Part shown: piece by piece, positions 8,518-16,360 of the stretch | Position numbering within the stretch: position 1 is the first letter of the stretch | Layout: the number at the start of each line of letters is the position of its first letter | Assembly: GCA_963717125.1 (NCBI GenBank) | Contig: CAVQVG010000017.1 | Location: forward strand, 372,001-436,000 | DNA: 64,000 bases | Direction: 5' to 3' | Source: RYN-230 sp963717125 | GTDB lineage: Bacteria; Actinomycetota; Actinomycetes; Streptosporangiales; Streptosporangiaceae | The notes under the pieces: model-generated | Database searches by the model: none | Told to the model about the DNA's origin: nothing | The model's input: only the letters and a program-made list of their open reading frames with translations | Program-made: the position numbers and the translations under genes

Positions 8518-10491
8518 ATGTCCATCGAGATAGAGCCGGAAAAGGCGCAGCAGCCCGCGGGATCCGGGCCTGCTGGTCCCCGCCCGGCCCGGCCGTGGTG
8601 GATGCGGCCGGCCTTCCACACCGGCATCATCGGCGCGGTCCTCGGCTACTTCCTCGGTCACTGGCTCGGCAACGCGCTGTCCTGGGGCTACGCCCGGAAC
8701 ACGCTGTCCGACATGAACGACTTCCCGCTCGTGCTGGGCTACGCGTTCGGCACCATCGGCTGGCTGGGCGGCCTGGGCGTGTTCAACGACCTGTTCCGGC
8801 AGATGCTGGGCAGGCCGGTGCCGGTGGCCGAGGAGGAGGCGGAGGCGGCCAGCGGCCTGGCCCGGTACTTCCGCTACACGCTGGACCACAAGGTGGTCGG
8901 CATCCAGTACCTGGTCGGGATGATCGTCTACTTCTGCACCGGCGGCCTGTTCGCGATGGCGATCCGGACCGAGCTGCTGTCGCCCACGTACCACATCATG
9001 AGCGCCAGTTCCTACCTGATGGTGGTGGGCGAGCACGGCACGATGATGATGATGATGATGTCGTCGGTCGTGCTCGGGCCGTTCGGGCAGTACCTGCTGC
9101 CGCTGATGATCGGGTCCAAGCGGATGGCGTTCCCGCGTCTCGAGGCGCTGGCCTTCTGGCTGACCCCGGCGGCCTACGTGATCCTGCTCTCCGGGGTGCT
9201 GCTGGGCGGGTTCCCGACCGGCTGGACCGGGTACGCGCCGCTGAGCGTCCAGGCCACCGAGGGCATGGACTCGTACGCGCTGGCCTTCGGCATCATGGGC
9301 ATCTCGCTGATCCTGTCCGGGTTCAACATCTTCGTCACCGCGGTCAACTACCGGGCGCCGGGGATGCGGTGGAGCAGGCTGCCCATGTTCGTCTGGTCCA
9401 TGATCACTGTCTCGTTCCTGATGGTGCTGTCCGTGCCGGTCCTGGTCGGCGGGCTGTACATGCTCATCACCGACCGCACCGTGGAGACCGCGTTCTTCGC
9501 GAACCAGCTCGGCGGGAGCAGCTACCTCTACCAGAACCTGTTCTGGTTCTTCGGCCACCCCGAGGTGTACATCCTGGCGCTGCCCGGGTTCGGCATCGTC
9601 TCGGAACTCATCCCGGTGTTCTGCCGTAAGCCGCTGTTCGGCTACCGGGTGGCCGGGGCCGGCATGATCGGCGTGGCGCTGCTCAGCTTCTTCGTCTGGC
9701 AGCACCACCTGTTCGACAGCGGCATCAACCCGGAGATGCGGCCGTTGTTCATGCTGACCACCGAGCTCATCTCGATACCCACCGGATTCATTTACCTGGT
9801 CGCGATGGGCACGTTCTGGAAAGCGAAAATACGGTTCACCGTGCCGATGTGCTTCGCCCTGGCGTTGTACTTCAACTTCCTGATCGGCGGCATCTCCGGG
9901 GTGTTCCTGTCCGACGTCCCGGCGGATACCACCGAGCACGGCAGCTTCTTCGTGATGGCGCACTTCCACTACACGATCATGGGCGGGCTCATCTTCGCCT
10001 TCATGGGTGCCTGCTATTACTGGCTGCCCAAGATGATGGGCATCAAGCTGAACCAGAAGCTGGGCTATCTCCACTTCTGGACGATGTTCATCTTCTTCAA
10101 CTCGACGTTCCTGCCGCTGTTCGCGGTCGGCATGCTGGGCCAGCCGCGCCGGGTGTTCGAGTACGCGAGGAACCTGCAGACGCTGAACGACTGGGTGTCG
10201 ATCTCCGCGTTCCTGCTCGGCGGCTCGATCCTGATCTTCATAATCAACTTCATCTGGTCCACGGTGATTGTCCGGGAAAAGGAAACCGGCAACCCGTGGC
10301 AGTCCAGGGGCCTGGAATGGCAGGTTTCCTCGCCGCCACCGCCCGGCAACTTCCAGTACATCCCGGTGGTTCTCTCGGGACCGTACGACTACGGCGTGCA
10401 GGATGCGCCGCCGGTGGCCGACCTGGCCCCGCCGGTCGGAGTGGTGAGCGCCTCGTACGCGACCGCCGGCGCCGCCGGAGTGGAGGCATAG
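8518..10491 (+). CDS. ctaD: heme-copper oxidase subunit I
   Basis: Catalytic subunit of the terminal oxidase, 657 residues, polytopic membrane protein reducing oxygen to water. Heme and CuB ligands are visible: His173 in GEHGT, His347 in GHPEVY with Tyr351 for the His-Tyr crosslink, His396 and His397 in WQHHLF, and His482 and His484 in HFHYT. The N-terminus carries an extra roughly 100-residue part with two added hydrophobic segments (GIIGAVLGYFLGHWLG and VLGYAFGTIGWLGGLG) before the conventional first helix at GIQYLVG. Directly after the first heme ligand there is a run of six Met codons. The tail is followed three bases later by subunit III. Confidence 0.95.
   Translation: MSIEIEPEKAQQPAGSGPAGPRPARPWWMRPAFHTGIIGAVLGYFLGHWLGNALSWGYARNTLSDMNDFPLVLGYAFGTIGWLGGLGVFNDLFRQMLGRPVPVAEEEAEAASGLARYFRYTLDHKVVGIQYLVGMIVYFCTGGLFAMAIRTELLSPTYHIMSASSYLMVVGEHGTMMMMMMSSVVLGPFGQYLLPLMIGSKRMAFPRLEALAFWLTPAAYVILLSGVLLGGFPTGWTGYAPLSVQATEGMDSYALAFGIMGISLILSGFNIFVTAVNYRAPGMRWSRLPMFVWSMITVSFLMVLSVPVLVGGLYMLITDRTVETAFFANQLGGSSYLYQNLFWFFGHPEVYILALPGFGIVSELIPVFCRKPLFGYRVAGAGMIGVALLSFFVWQHHLFDSGINPEMRPLFMLTTELISIPTGFIYLVAMGTFWKAKIRFTVPMCFALALYFNFLIGGISGVFLSDVPADTTEHGSFFVMAHFHYTIMGGLIFAFMGACYYWLPKMMGIKLNQKLGYLHFWTMFIFFNSTFLPLFAVGMLGQPRRVFEYARNLQTLNDWVSISAFLLGGSILIFIINFIWSTVIVREKETGNPWQSRGLEWQVSSPPPPGNFQYIPVVLSGPYDYGVQDAPPVADLAPPVGVVSASYATAGAAGVEA
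9043..9060 (+). repeat. (ATG)6 microsatellite coding six consecutive Met in subunit I
   Basis: Six in-frame ATG codons encode residues 176-181 of oxidase subunit I, two residues after the first heme-ligand His. In most subunit I proteins the equivalent stretch has one or two Met followed by aromatic residues. A trinucleotide run is prone to in-frame length change. Confidence 0.9.
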
Positions 10492-10494
10492 GCC

Positions 10495-11163
10495 ATGGCC
10501 GAGCAGACGTCACAGCCCGCGACCCAGCTGGACCGGGCCGCCGAGGAAGCCGGCTTCTATCACGAGGCAGCGCTGAACGCGGCCTGGACCGGATCCCGGT
10601 TCGCGCTCGGCGCGCTGTCCTTCCTGTACGGGGCGTTCGCCTTCGCCTACTTCTACCTGCGCTCGGTCAACCAGAGTGGCCGGTGGGAGGGCTCCGGGTA
10701 CCACGCGCCGCAGAAGGGCTACGGCTGGGCGATCCTGGCCTGCGTCGTGGTCAGCGCCATCGTCCAGTACGTGGGGCTGACCCGGATCAAGGCTGGCGCC
10801 AAGAGCGCCTGGCAGGGCGCGGCTCTGGTGGCTCTGCTGCTCGGGCTGGTGGCGGTGGCGCTGGAGATCGTCCAGTTGCTGAGCCTGCCGTTCCAGCCCG
10901 GCAGTTCGGGCTTCTCCAGCGTGTTCACCGGCTTCTACCCGGTGATGCTGGTCAGCTGGCTGGCCGGGATGATCTGGCTGGAGATCCTGATCATGCGGGC
11001 CAGGTCGTTGCCGGCCATCTCCTTTGTGGAGCAGCCGCCGACCTACGCCGAGGCGTTCGCGGTGCAGCGTTTCCAGTCCTCGCTGAGCGCCTTCACGCTC
11101 ATCTGGAACTTCCTGGCCATTGTCACGATCTTCTTCTTCATCCTGTTCTACCTGGTCGCCTGA
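10495..11163 (+). CDS. ctaE: heme-copper oxidase subunit III
   Basis: Membrane subunit III of the oxidase, 222 residues, with five hydrophobic helices (starting near GALSFLYGAFAFAYFYL, WAILACVVVSAIVQYVG, ALVALLLGLVAVALEIV, GFYPVMLVSWLAGMIWLEIL and WNFLAIVTIFFFILFYL). Length and the position between subunit I and the CtaG gene fit the short actinobacterial form, although sequence conservation with classical CoxC is weak and I rely partly on context. No metal ligands are expected. The ATG follows subunit I by three bases. A GC-rich 18-base spacer separates it from ctaG. Confidence 0.82.
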   Translation: MAEQTSQPATQLDRAAEEAGFYHEAALNAAWTGSRFALGALSFLYGAFAFAYFYLRSVNQSGRWEGSGYHAPQKGYGWAILACVVVSAIVQYVGLTRIKAGAKSAWQGAALVALLLGLVAVALEIVQLLSLPFQPGSSGFSSVFTGFYPVMLVSWLAGMIWLEILIMRARSLPAISFVEQPPTYAEAFAVQRFQSSLSAFTLIWNFLAIVTIFFFILFYLVA

Positions 11164-11181
11164 GCGGCGGCCGCACCCGTC

Positions 11182-12111
11182 ATGAACATGCTCGTCTCGC
11201 ACTGGTCGGCCAACGCGGCCGTCCTGGCTGGGTGCGTGCTGGTCACCGCCGTGCACCTGGCCGGCCTGCGCGGGCTGTGGGCCGACACAAGGCACGGGGG
11301 TGCGCCGCTACCGCGCGGGCTGGGCTGGCAGGCGGCCGCCTTTTACGGCGGCTTGCTCGCGGTACTGCTGGCTCTGGTGTCACCGCTGGGCTACTGGTCT
11401 GGGACCTTCATCTGGGTGCGAGTGCTGCAGGACATCCTGCTCGGCGTGGTGGCGCCACCGCTGATCGTGCTGGGCGCCCCTTGGCTGGTGCTCCGCCGCG
11501 GCCTGGGCCGCCCGGGCGCCCGGCCGGACGCGGCCGTGCTGGCCGAGGCGGAACAGGCCGCGGCGGCGGCGACGCCGGCCCGCCGCCGGGCGCCGCCGCG
11601 CCTGCGCTCCTGGCCGGTCGCGCTGACCGGGGTGTTCATCCTGGTCTGGTGCGGCTGGTACGTGCCGGCCCTGTACGACGCCGGGCTGCACCACCCGGTG
11701 GTGCTGGCCGCGCAGGCCGTCAGCTACCTTGGCGTCGGTGTACTGTTCTGGCTCCAGCTCATCGGTTCGCGGCCGTTCAGCCCGCGGTTCGCGCCGCTCT
11801 ACCGCGTGATGCTCATCGCCGCCGTCGTGCTGGCCAGCACGGTGCTCGGCATGGTGCTGGGCTTCGGCGCGAACGTGATCTACCCCGCGTACCGCGGGGT
11901 AGGGAGTCATCATCTGCTCACGGTCACCGGGGACCAGCAGCTCGGTGGGGCAGAGTTGTGGGTACTGGTGCTGCTGCCGTACGTGATCACGGGAGTGGCC
12001 CTGCTCATCCAGTGGCTGAACGACGAGGAGTCCGAGGCTCTCTCGGTCAGCCTGGACCGGATGCTGCGGCCCTCGAAGTCCGCTTGGCCCACCCGGAGCG
12101 GGCTGAGATGA
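11182..12111 (+). CDS. ctaG: CtaG-type cytochrome c oxidase assembly factor
   Basis: Polytopic membrane protein of 309 residues resembling the caa3-type CtaG family (Pfam caa3_CtaG), which helps insert copper into the oxidase. Helices are separated by short loops, with SPLGYWSGTFIWVRVLQD and GVVAPPLIVLGAPW matching the family's second and third helices and a WCGWYVPALYDAGLHHP stretch with conserved His. A longer loop (about residues 113-140) is Ala/Arg rich. The location straight after subunit III supports the role. The C-terminus is a soluble, charged tail. Confidence 0.85.
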   Translation: MNMLVSHWSANAAVLAGCVLVTAVHLAGLRGLWADTRHGGAPLPRGLGWQAAAFYGGLLAVLLALVSPLGYWSGTFIWVRVLQDILLGVVAPPLIVLGAPWLVLRRGLGRPGARPDAAVLAEAEQAAAAATPARRRAPPRLRSWPVALTGVFILVWCGWYVPALYDAGLHHPVVLAAQAVSYLGVGVLFWLQLIGSRPFSPRFAPLYRVMLIAAVVLASTVLGMVLGFGANVIYPAYRGVGSHHLLTVTGDQQLGGAELWVLVLLPYVITGVALLIQWLNDEESEALSVSLDRMLRPSKSAWPTRSGLR

Positions 12112-12148
12112 TCAGTGAATTGAGTTCCGCCAGGAGGGCGTGGTTGCC

Positions 12149-12529
12149 GTGGTAAACCTGTCGTACTATCCGCTAGGTGCGCAGATAATGACGCTGGTCC
12201 TGCCGCTTGGCTGGTTCATCGTAGTCATGATCGCGATGTACTTCGTGTTCACCCGGCCGCACACGGTGCCCGGGCACCAGCGGGTCGCCGGGGCCAGGCC
12301 GGTCGCGCCGGCCGCCGGGGCGTCGGCGCCGATCGCGGCGGCCACCGGTTTCCCGACCGCGACCAGTTCGGCTGGCACGGAACCGCTGGCCGACCGGGCC
12401 ACCCCGCCCGTGGTAGGTGCGCGGGCCGGCGACACCGGGGTGGCGGAGCCCGCCGCCGACAGCAGCAGCACTGACGAGAACGCGTCGGAGCAGGCGCCTG
12501 ACACCGGAAAGCCGGAGGACCCCGAGTGA
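12149..12529 (+). CDS. small one-helix membrane protein of the oxidase operon
   Basis: Short protein (about 126 residues) with an N-terminal membrane helix IMTLVLPLGWFIVVMIAMYFVF and a long Ala/Pro/Ser/Thr-rich soluble tail. I chose the GTG at 12149 because AGGAGG at 12132-12137 is 11 bases upstream. The GTG nine bases earlier would touch the ribosome site. The helix and the following RPHTVPGHQ motif are nearly repeated in the small gene after heme O synthase, so the two are paralogues. A subunit IV-like or assembly role is plausible from context only. The stop overlaps the heme O synthase start as GTGA. Confidence 0.75.
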   Translation: MVNLSYYPLGAQIMTLVLPLGWFIVVMIAMYFVFTRPHTVPGHQRVAGARPVAPAAGASAPIAAATGFPTATSSAGTEPLADRATPPVVGARAGDTGVAEPAADSSSTDENASEQAPDTGKPEDPE

Positions 12530-13674
12530 CGCCAGCGACCGACGCGCTACCCGTTGCCGCGGGGCGCCGCCCCGCCGGGGTGGTCGCCCGGTCGCTGTTC
12601 GCGCTGACCAAGCCGCGGATCATCGAACTGCTGCTGGTCACCACCATCCCGACGATGCTGCTCGCGCAGCGCGGCCTGCCCTCCATCCGGGTTCTCGTCG
12701 TCACGCTGGTGGGCGGCGCGTTCGCCGCGGGCAGCGCGAACACCATCAACTGCTACATCGACCGGGACATCGACGCGGTGATGCGGCGCACCTCCCGGCG
12801 CCCGCTGACCGGCCACGGAAAGCTGGCCGTCATCAGGCCCGCCGAGGCGCTGGTCTTCGGCATCGTGCTCGGCGCGGTCGCCACCGTGCTCCTCGGCACG
12901 CTGGTGAACTGGCTGTCCGCGGGGATGGCCGACGCTGCGATCCTGTTCTACGTCTTCGTCTACACGCTCGGTCTGAAGCGGCGCACCCCGTCCAACATCG
13001 TCATTGGCGGCGCGGCTGGCTGCATGCCGGTGCTCATCGGCTGGTCCGCGGTCACCGGCACGGTGGGCCTGCCCGCGGTGATCCTGTTCGCGGTGATCTT
13101 CTTCTGGACCCCGCCGCACACCTGGGCGCTGGCCATGAAGTTCCGCGACGACTATGTCGCGGCCGGCGTGCCCATGCTGCCCGCCGTGGCCACCCCGGCC
13201 GAGGTGGCCCGCAAGATCCTCCTGTACTCGTACCTGATGGTCGCGGTCACCCTGGCCCTGGCGCCCTATGCGGGCTGGCTGTATACGGTCTGCGCGGCCG
13301 GCCTGGGCGGCTGGTTCCTGATCGAAGCGCACCGGCTGCGCGCCCGGGTCGCGGCGATGCCCGGGGCGGACGAGCCGGTCGGCGTGCGGCGGGCCGCCGC
13401 CGTGCCCAGCCCGGTGCCGGCCGGGGACATGGCCGCAGGCCCGGCGGGCGTCGCCACCGCGACCGTGGTGGACGTGGCGACCACGGTCAACGTGACGGCC
13501 GGGCCCGCGGACGCCGCGGTCGGCCGCGGCGTCACCGAGGGGGCCTGCGCGGGGCTGATCCAGCCCAGCGTGAACCCGGCCCCGATGCGCCTGTTCCACC
13601 TGTCCATCGCGTACCTCACGCTGCTGTTCGCGGTCATTGCCGTCACCGCCCTGCTGCCGTGGGGGACGTGGTAG
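12526..13674 (+). CDS. ctaB: protoheme IX farnesyltransferase (heme O synthase)
   Basis: UbiA-superfamily membrane prenyltransferase that adds a farnesyl group to protoheme to make heme O for the oxidase. The first Asp-rich motif NTINCYIDRDIDAVMRRT (from residue 72) and the second region YTLGLKRRTPSNIVIGG are clear, and WTPPHTWALAMKF is family-typical. At 382 residues it is about 80 longer than usual. The surplus is an Ala/Val/Thr/Gly-rich stretch at roughly 280-350, just before the final helix (LFHLSIAYLTLLFAVIAV). The GTG start overlaps the preceding small membrane gene. Position in the operon matches heme supply to the aa3 oxidase. Confidence 0.93.
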   Translation: MTPATDALPVAAGRRPAGVVARSLFALTKPRIIELLLVTTIPTMLLAQRGLPSIRVLVVTLVGGAFAAGSANTINCYIDRDIDAVMRRTSRRPLTGHGKLAVIRPAEALVFGIVLGAVATVLLGTLVNWLSAGMADAAILFYVFVYTLGLKRRTPSNIVIGGAAGCMPVLIGWSAVTGTVGLPAVILFAVIFFWTPPHTWALAMKFRDDYVAAGVPMLPAVATPAEVARKILLYSYLMVAVTLALAPYAGWLYTVCAAGLGGWFLIEAHRLRARVAAMPGADEPVGVRRAAAVPSPVPAGDMAAGPAGVATATVVDVATTVNVTAGPADAAVGRGVTEGACAGLIQPSVNPAPMRLFHLSIAYLTLLFAVIAVTALLPWGTW

Positions 13675-13690
13675 GTCCGGGCGGCGCCAG

Positions 13691-13969
13691 GTGACACCGT
13701 CGGCCGCGCTGTTCGGCTACAGCCCTGGCGGGGCCGTGCTGACGCTGGTGCTGCCGCTGGGCCTGTTCATCGTGGTCATGATCGGCATGTCGTTTGTGTT
13801 CCGCCGCCCGCGTACGGTGCCCGGACGCCAGGTGGCCGGGGACCGCGCGGTGCCGCCGGCCCCGGGTACGGCCCGCGAGGAGCGCGAGCCGGATGGCGAC
13901 GACACCGCCGTCAGCGACACCCTCGTCAGCGATCCCGCCAGCACAGGAACGCCGGAGGTCCCGGAGTGA
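13691..13969 (+). CDS. small one-helix membrane protein, paralogue of the gene before ctaB
   Basis: A 92-residue protein starting at a GTG 16 bases after ctaB. The hydrophobic stretch VLTLVLPLGLFIVVMIGMSFVF and the following RPRTVPGRQ match the small gene upstream of ctaB almost residue for residue. The tails have diverged but both are acidic and end in PEDPE or PEVPE. This looks like a gene duplication flanking heme O synthase. Function is unknown. It is the last gene of the oxidase operon and its stop is nine bases from the convergent kinase stop. Confidence 0.75.
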   Translation: MTPSAALFGYSPGGAVLTLVLPLGLFIVVMIGMSFVFRRPRTVPGRQVAGDRAVPPAPGTAREEREPDGDDTAVSDTLVSDPASTGTPEVPE

Positions 13970-13978
13970 CTCCGGCGA

Positions 13979-15424
13979 TCACCGCGCGGCTGCCGTGGCG
14001 GACCGGGTAGCGCCGGGCAGCAGCACCACCGCGCGCAGCCCGGGCCCGGCGTCCTCCAGCCAGGCTGACCCGCCGTGCGCCCAGGCCGTGGCGCGCACGA
14101 TGGCCAGGCCGAGCCCAGATCCGCCGGCGTCCTCGCCGTCCCGGCTGCGGGCCGCCTCCAGCCGGGTGAACCGGCCGAAGGCCCGCTCCCGGTCCACCGC
14201 GGGGATGCCCGGGCCGTCGTCGGCCACGCGCAGCCGCGCGGTCGCCCCGTCGAGCGTCACCGACACCGCCACCTGGGTCCGCGCGTAGCGCGCCGCGTTG
14301 TCGATCAGGTTGCCGAGCATCCGGCCCAGCCCGTCCGGGTCCCCGGTCACCTGGCACGCCTCGGCCTGCGCCAGCACCACCGGCACCGGCGCGTCTGGGT
14401 AGCGGCTGACCACGTCGGCGGCCAGCGTGTTCAGCTCGACCGGCCGCGCCGCCCGCGGCTGGTCCGCCTCGTCCAGCCGCGCCAGCACCAGCAGATCCTC
14501 GGCCAGCGCGGCCAGCCGAAGCGTGTCTGCGAGCACGTCGCTGCCGGTCTGCCGCCAGTCCTGGCTGTCCGGATGATCCAGCGCCACCTCCAGCTGGGCC
14601 CGGATGCTGGCGATCGGGCTGCGCAGCTCATGCGCGGTGTCCGAGACCAGCCCGCGCTGCCGCTGCTGCGCCGCGCCCAGCCTGCTGAGCATGTCGTTCA
14701 GCGTGACGGCGAGGCTGTGCACCTCGTCGTGGGCGGCGGGCACCGGCAGCGCGCGCGGCTGCCCGGTGCGGGTGACGTCCTGCGCGCCGCGGCGCAGTTC
14801 CGCGATCGGCCGCAGCGTGCTGCCCACGATCAGCCAGCTGGCCCCGGCCAGCAGGACCAGCAGCACCGGGGTGCCGATGAACAGGGCCCGGCCCAGCGTG
14901 GCCAGGCTCTCGGCCACCGGGTTGTAGGCGACCGCGGCGATGACGGTGCCGCCGCCGCGGAGCGCGACCGCGGCCACCCGGAGCTCGCCGGGCAGGCCGA
15001 ACGGCCGGCCATCCAGGAACACGGTCCGGCCGTCGCGGGCGTTGGCCGCGGCCACGCCCGGCGGCAGCAGCGGCACCAGCCGGTCCGCGTCCGGCGACAC
15101 GTCGTCGATGCGGCCCTGCCGATCTAGCACCTGGATGGTGACCGTGCCCGGGCCGACCGGCACCGGGTCGGGCCGGTGGCCGGCGTTGACCAGCGCGGCG
15201 ACTTCCCGCGCGCCCTGCCGGGCCGAGTTGTCCAGGCCGCGGGTCAGCGACAGCCGCAGCACGCTGGCCAGCAACAGGGCGGCGGCGGCCAGCGCCACGG
15301 CCAGCGCTGCGGTGGCGGCCAGCGTGACCCGCCCGCGCAGGCTGCGCCGCCGCCACCAGCGGCCCAGCCCGCCCAGCAGCGGCCCGCGCCAGCCGGGCCG
15401 GTTCGTGGATTGCACCGCGCTCAC
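13979..15424 (-). CDS. HAMP-containing sensor histidine kinase
   Basis: Classical membrane kinase of about 481 residues from the chosen GTG. Two helices (VTLAATAALAVALAAAALLLASVL near 33-56, and GTPVLLVLLAGASWLIVGS near 184-202) bracket an extracytoplasmic sensor of about 125 residues. A HAMP linker (STLRPIAELRRGAQDV) follows, then the HisKA box SDTAHELRSPIAS with His265, an N box (NLIDNAARYA), and glycine boxes DDGPGIP and GGSGLGLAIV. The open frame extends 43 codons upstream but those residues are not kinase-like. The likely partner is the OmpR-type regulator at 17580-18257, the only nearby orphan, although two genes lie between them. It converges on the oxidase operon. Confidence 0.88.
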   Translation of the reverse strand: MSAVQSTNRPGWRGPLLGGLGRWWRRRSLRGRVTLAATAALAVALAAAALLLASVLRLSLTRGLDNSARQGAREVAALVNAGHRPDPVPVGPGTVTIQVLDRQGRIDDVSPDADRLVPLLPPGVAAANARDGRTVFLDGRPFGLPGELRVAAVALRGGGTVIAAVAYNPVAESLATLGRALFIGTPVLLVLLAGASWLIVGSTLRPIAELRRGAQDVTRTGQPRALPVPAAHDEVHSLAVTLNDMLSRLGAAQQRQRGLVSDTAHELRSPIASIRAQLEVALDHPDSQDWRQTGSDVLADTLRLAALAEDLLVLARLDEADQPRAARPVELNTLAADVVSRYPDAPVPVVLAQAEACQVTGDPDGLGRMLGNLIDNAARYARTQVAVSVTLDGATARLRVADDGPGIPAVDRERAFGRFTRLEAARSRDGEDAGGSGLGLAIVRATAWAHGGSAWLEDAGPGLRAVVLLPGATRSATAAAR

Positions 15425-15479
15425 CGGTACCCGCCCCGGCCGGCCTGCGCACGGGAGGACGACAGCTCGGTCACGTCCT

Positions 15480-15588
15480 CTGTATAGCCCGTCGGCCGTG
15501 GTCTTGCGTCCATCCAGCCGCTCACATAGTATCACTATGCTAAACATTTCCATTATTCAAGATCTCAACGAGATGCACGGAGGATGCG
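15480..15588. promoter_or_regulatory. divergent AT-rich promoter with CATAGT-ATC-ACTATG palindrome
   Basis: The stretch around 15520-15570 is much AT-richer than its surroundings and lies between a kinase reading left and a DinB-like gene reading right. It contains the perfect inverted repeat CATAGT-ATC-ACTATG at 15525-15539, a likely operator, and a possible ribosome site ACGGAGG (15578-15584) just before the ATG at 15589. Confidence 0.6.
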
Positions 15589-16335
15589 ATGACGGCTACC
15601 GCGGTCGGCACGCTGCGCGCGGACCGGGCCGCCCTGCTGGAGATCGGCGCCCAGCTCAGCGACGCGCAATGGCAGGCCGGCAGCGGCTGCCCGGGCTGGT
15701 CGGTCAAGGACGTGGTGAGCCACCTGGGCGCGCTGTACTGGCTGGCCACCGACCCGGCCGCGCTGCCGGACATCATCGGGATGCCCACTGAGCAGGCCCA
15801 GGACGCGGTGGTGGCCGCGCGGCGGCCGATGTCCGCGGCCGACGTGCTGGCCGACTACGAATCAGTGTCCAGCCGCGGGCTGGACGTGCTGGCCAGCCTG
15901 GCCGGCCAGCAAGCCGAGCTGGGCGGAGGCGACTTCGGCCGCTACCCGGCGAGCCTGCTGCCCAGCGCGTACTCGTTCGACCACTACACGCACATCCGGG
16001 CCGACCTGTTCGCCCCGCGCGGGCCGCTGCCCGGCCCGCCGCCGCCGTCGGACGCCGGTCGGCTCGGGCCGGTGCTGGACTGGATCGAGGCGGCCCTGCC
16101 ACAACAGAACGCCGCCCGTCTCGGCGGGCCGTCCGGCACGCTGATGATCACCGTGACCGGGGACGGCGGCCGCGTCATCCGGGTCGGCCACGGCGACCCG
16201 GTGGCTCGGATCAGCTCGGCCGGGCCCGCGTTCGTGCGCTGGGTCACCCAGCGCGGCGGCTGGGCCGAGCTGGGCGTGCAGGCCAGCGGGGACGAGGCCC
16301 AGCTGGCCATCGCCCGGGCCCTGCACGTGTTCTGA
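15589..16335 (+). CDS. DinB/maleylpyruvate-isomerase-like protein
   Basis: Protein of 248 residues with the mycothiol-dependent maleylpyruvate isomerase N-terminal domain (DinB-like four-helix bundle). The motif CPGWSVKDVVSHLG supplies the first His of a metal site and FDHYTHIRADL supplies further His residues. The C-terminal part is a small alpha/beta domain of the kind often attached in actinobacteria. Such proteins are thought to use mycothiol for detoxification or isomerisation; the substrate here is unknown. A good ribosome site (GGAGG) precedes the ATG. It stands alone between two minus-strand genes, behind a palindromic operator candidate. Confidence 0.82.
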   Translation: MTATAVGTLRADRAALLEIGAQLSDAQWQAGSGCPGWSVKDVVSHLGALYWLATDPAALPDIIGMPTEQAQDAVVAARRPMSAADVLADYESVSSRGLDVLASLAGQQAELGGGDFGRYPASLLPSAYSFDHYTHIRADLFAPRGPLPGPPPPSDAGRLGPVLDWIEAALPQQNAARLGGPSGTLMITVTGDGGRVIRVGHGDPVARISSAGPAFVRWVTQRGGWAELGVQASGDEAQLAIARALHVF

Positions 16336-16360
16336 GCGGGACGGCTGCCCGGCGGGGCAG

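Noticed and set aside
8485..10074. Long minus-strand open frame opposite oxidase subunit I
   Set aside because: Its translation is His/Gln/Arg/Gly-rich with no domain features, while the plus strand has every oxidase ligand. It is an antisense shadow in GC-rich DNA.
9849..12155. Very long plus-strand frame across oxidase genes
   Set aside because: Arg/Gly/Ala-rich translation crossing three well-defined gene junctions; a shadow of the subunit I, III and CtaG genes.
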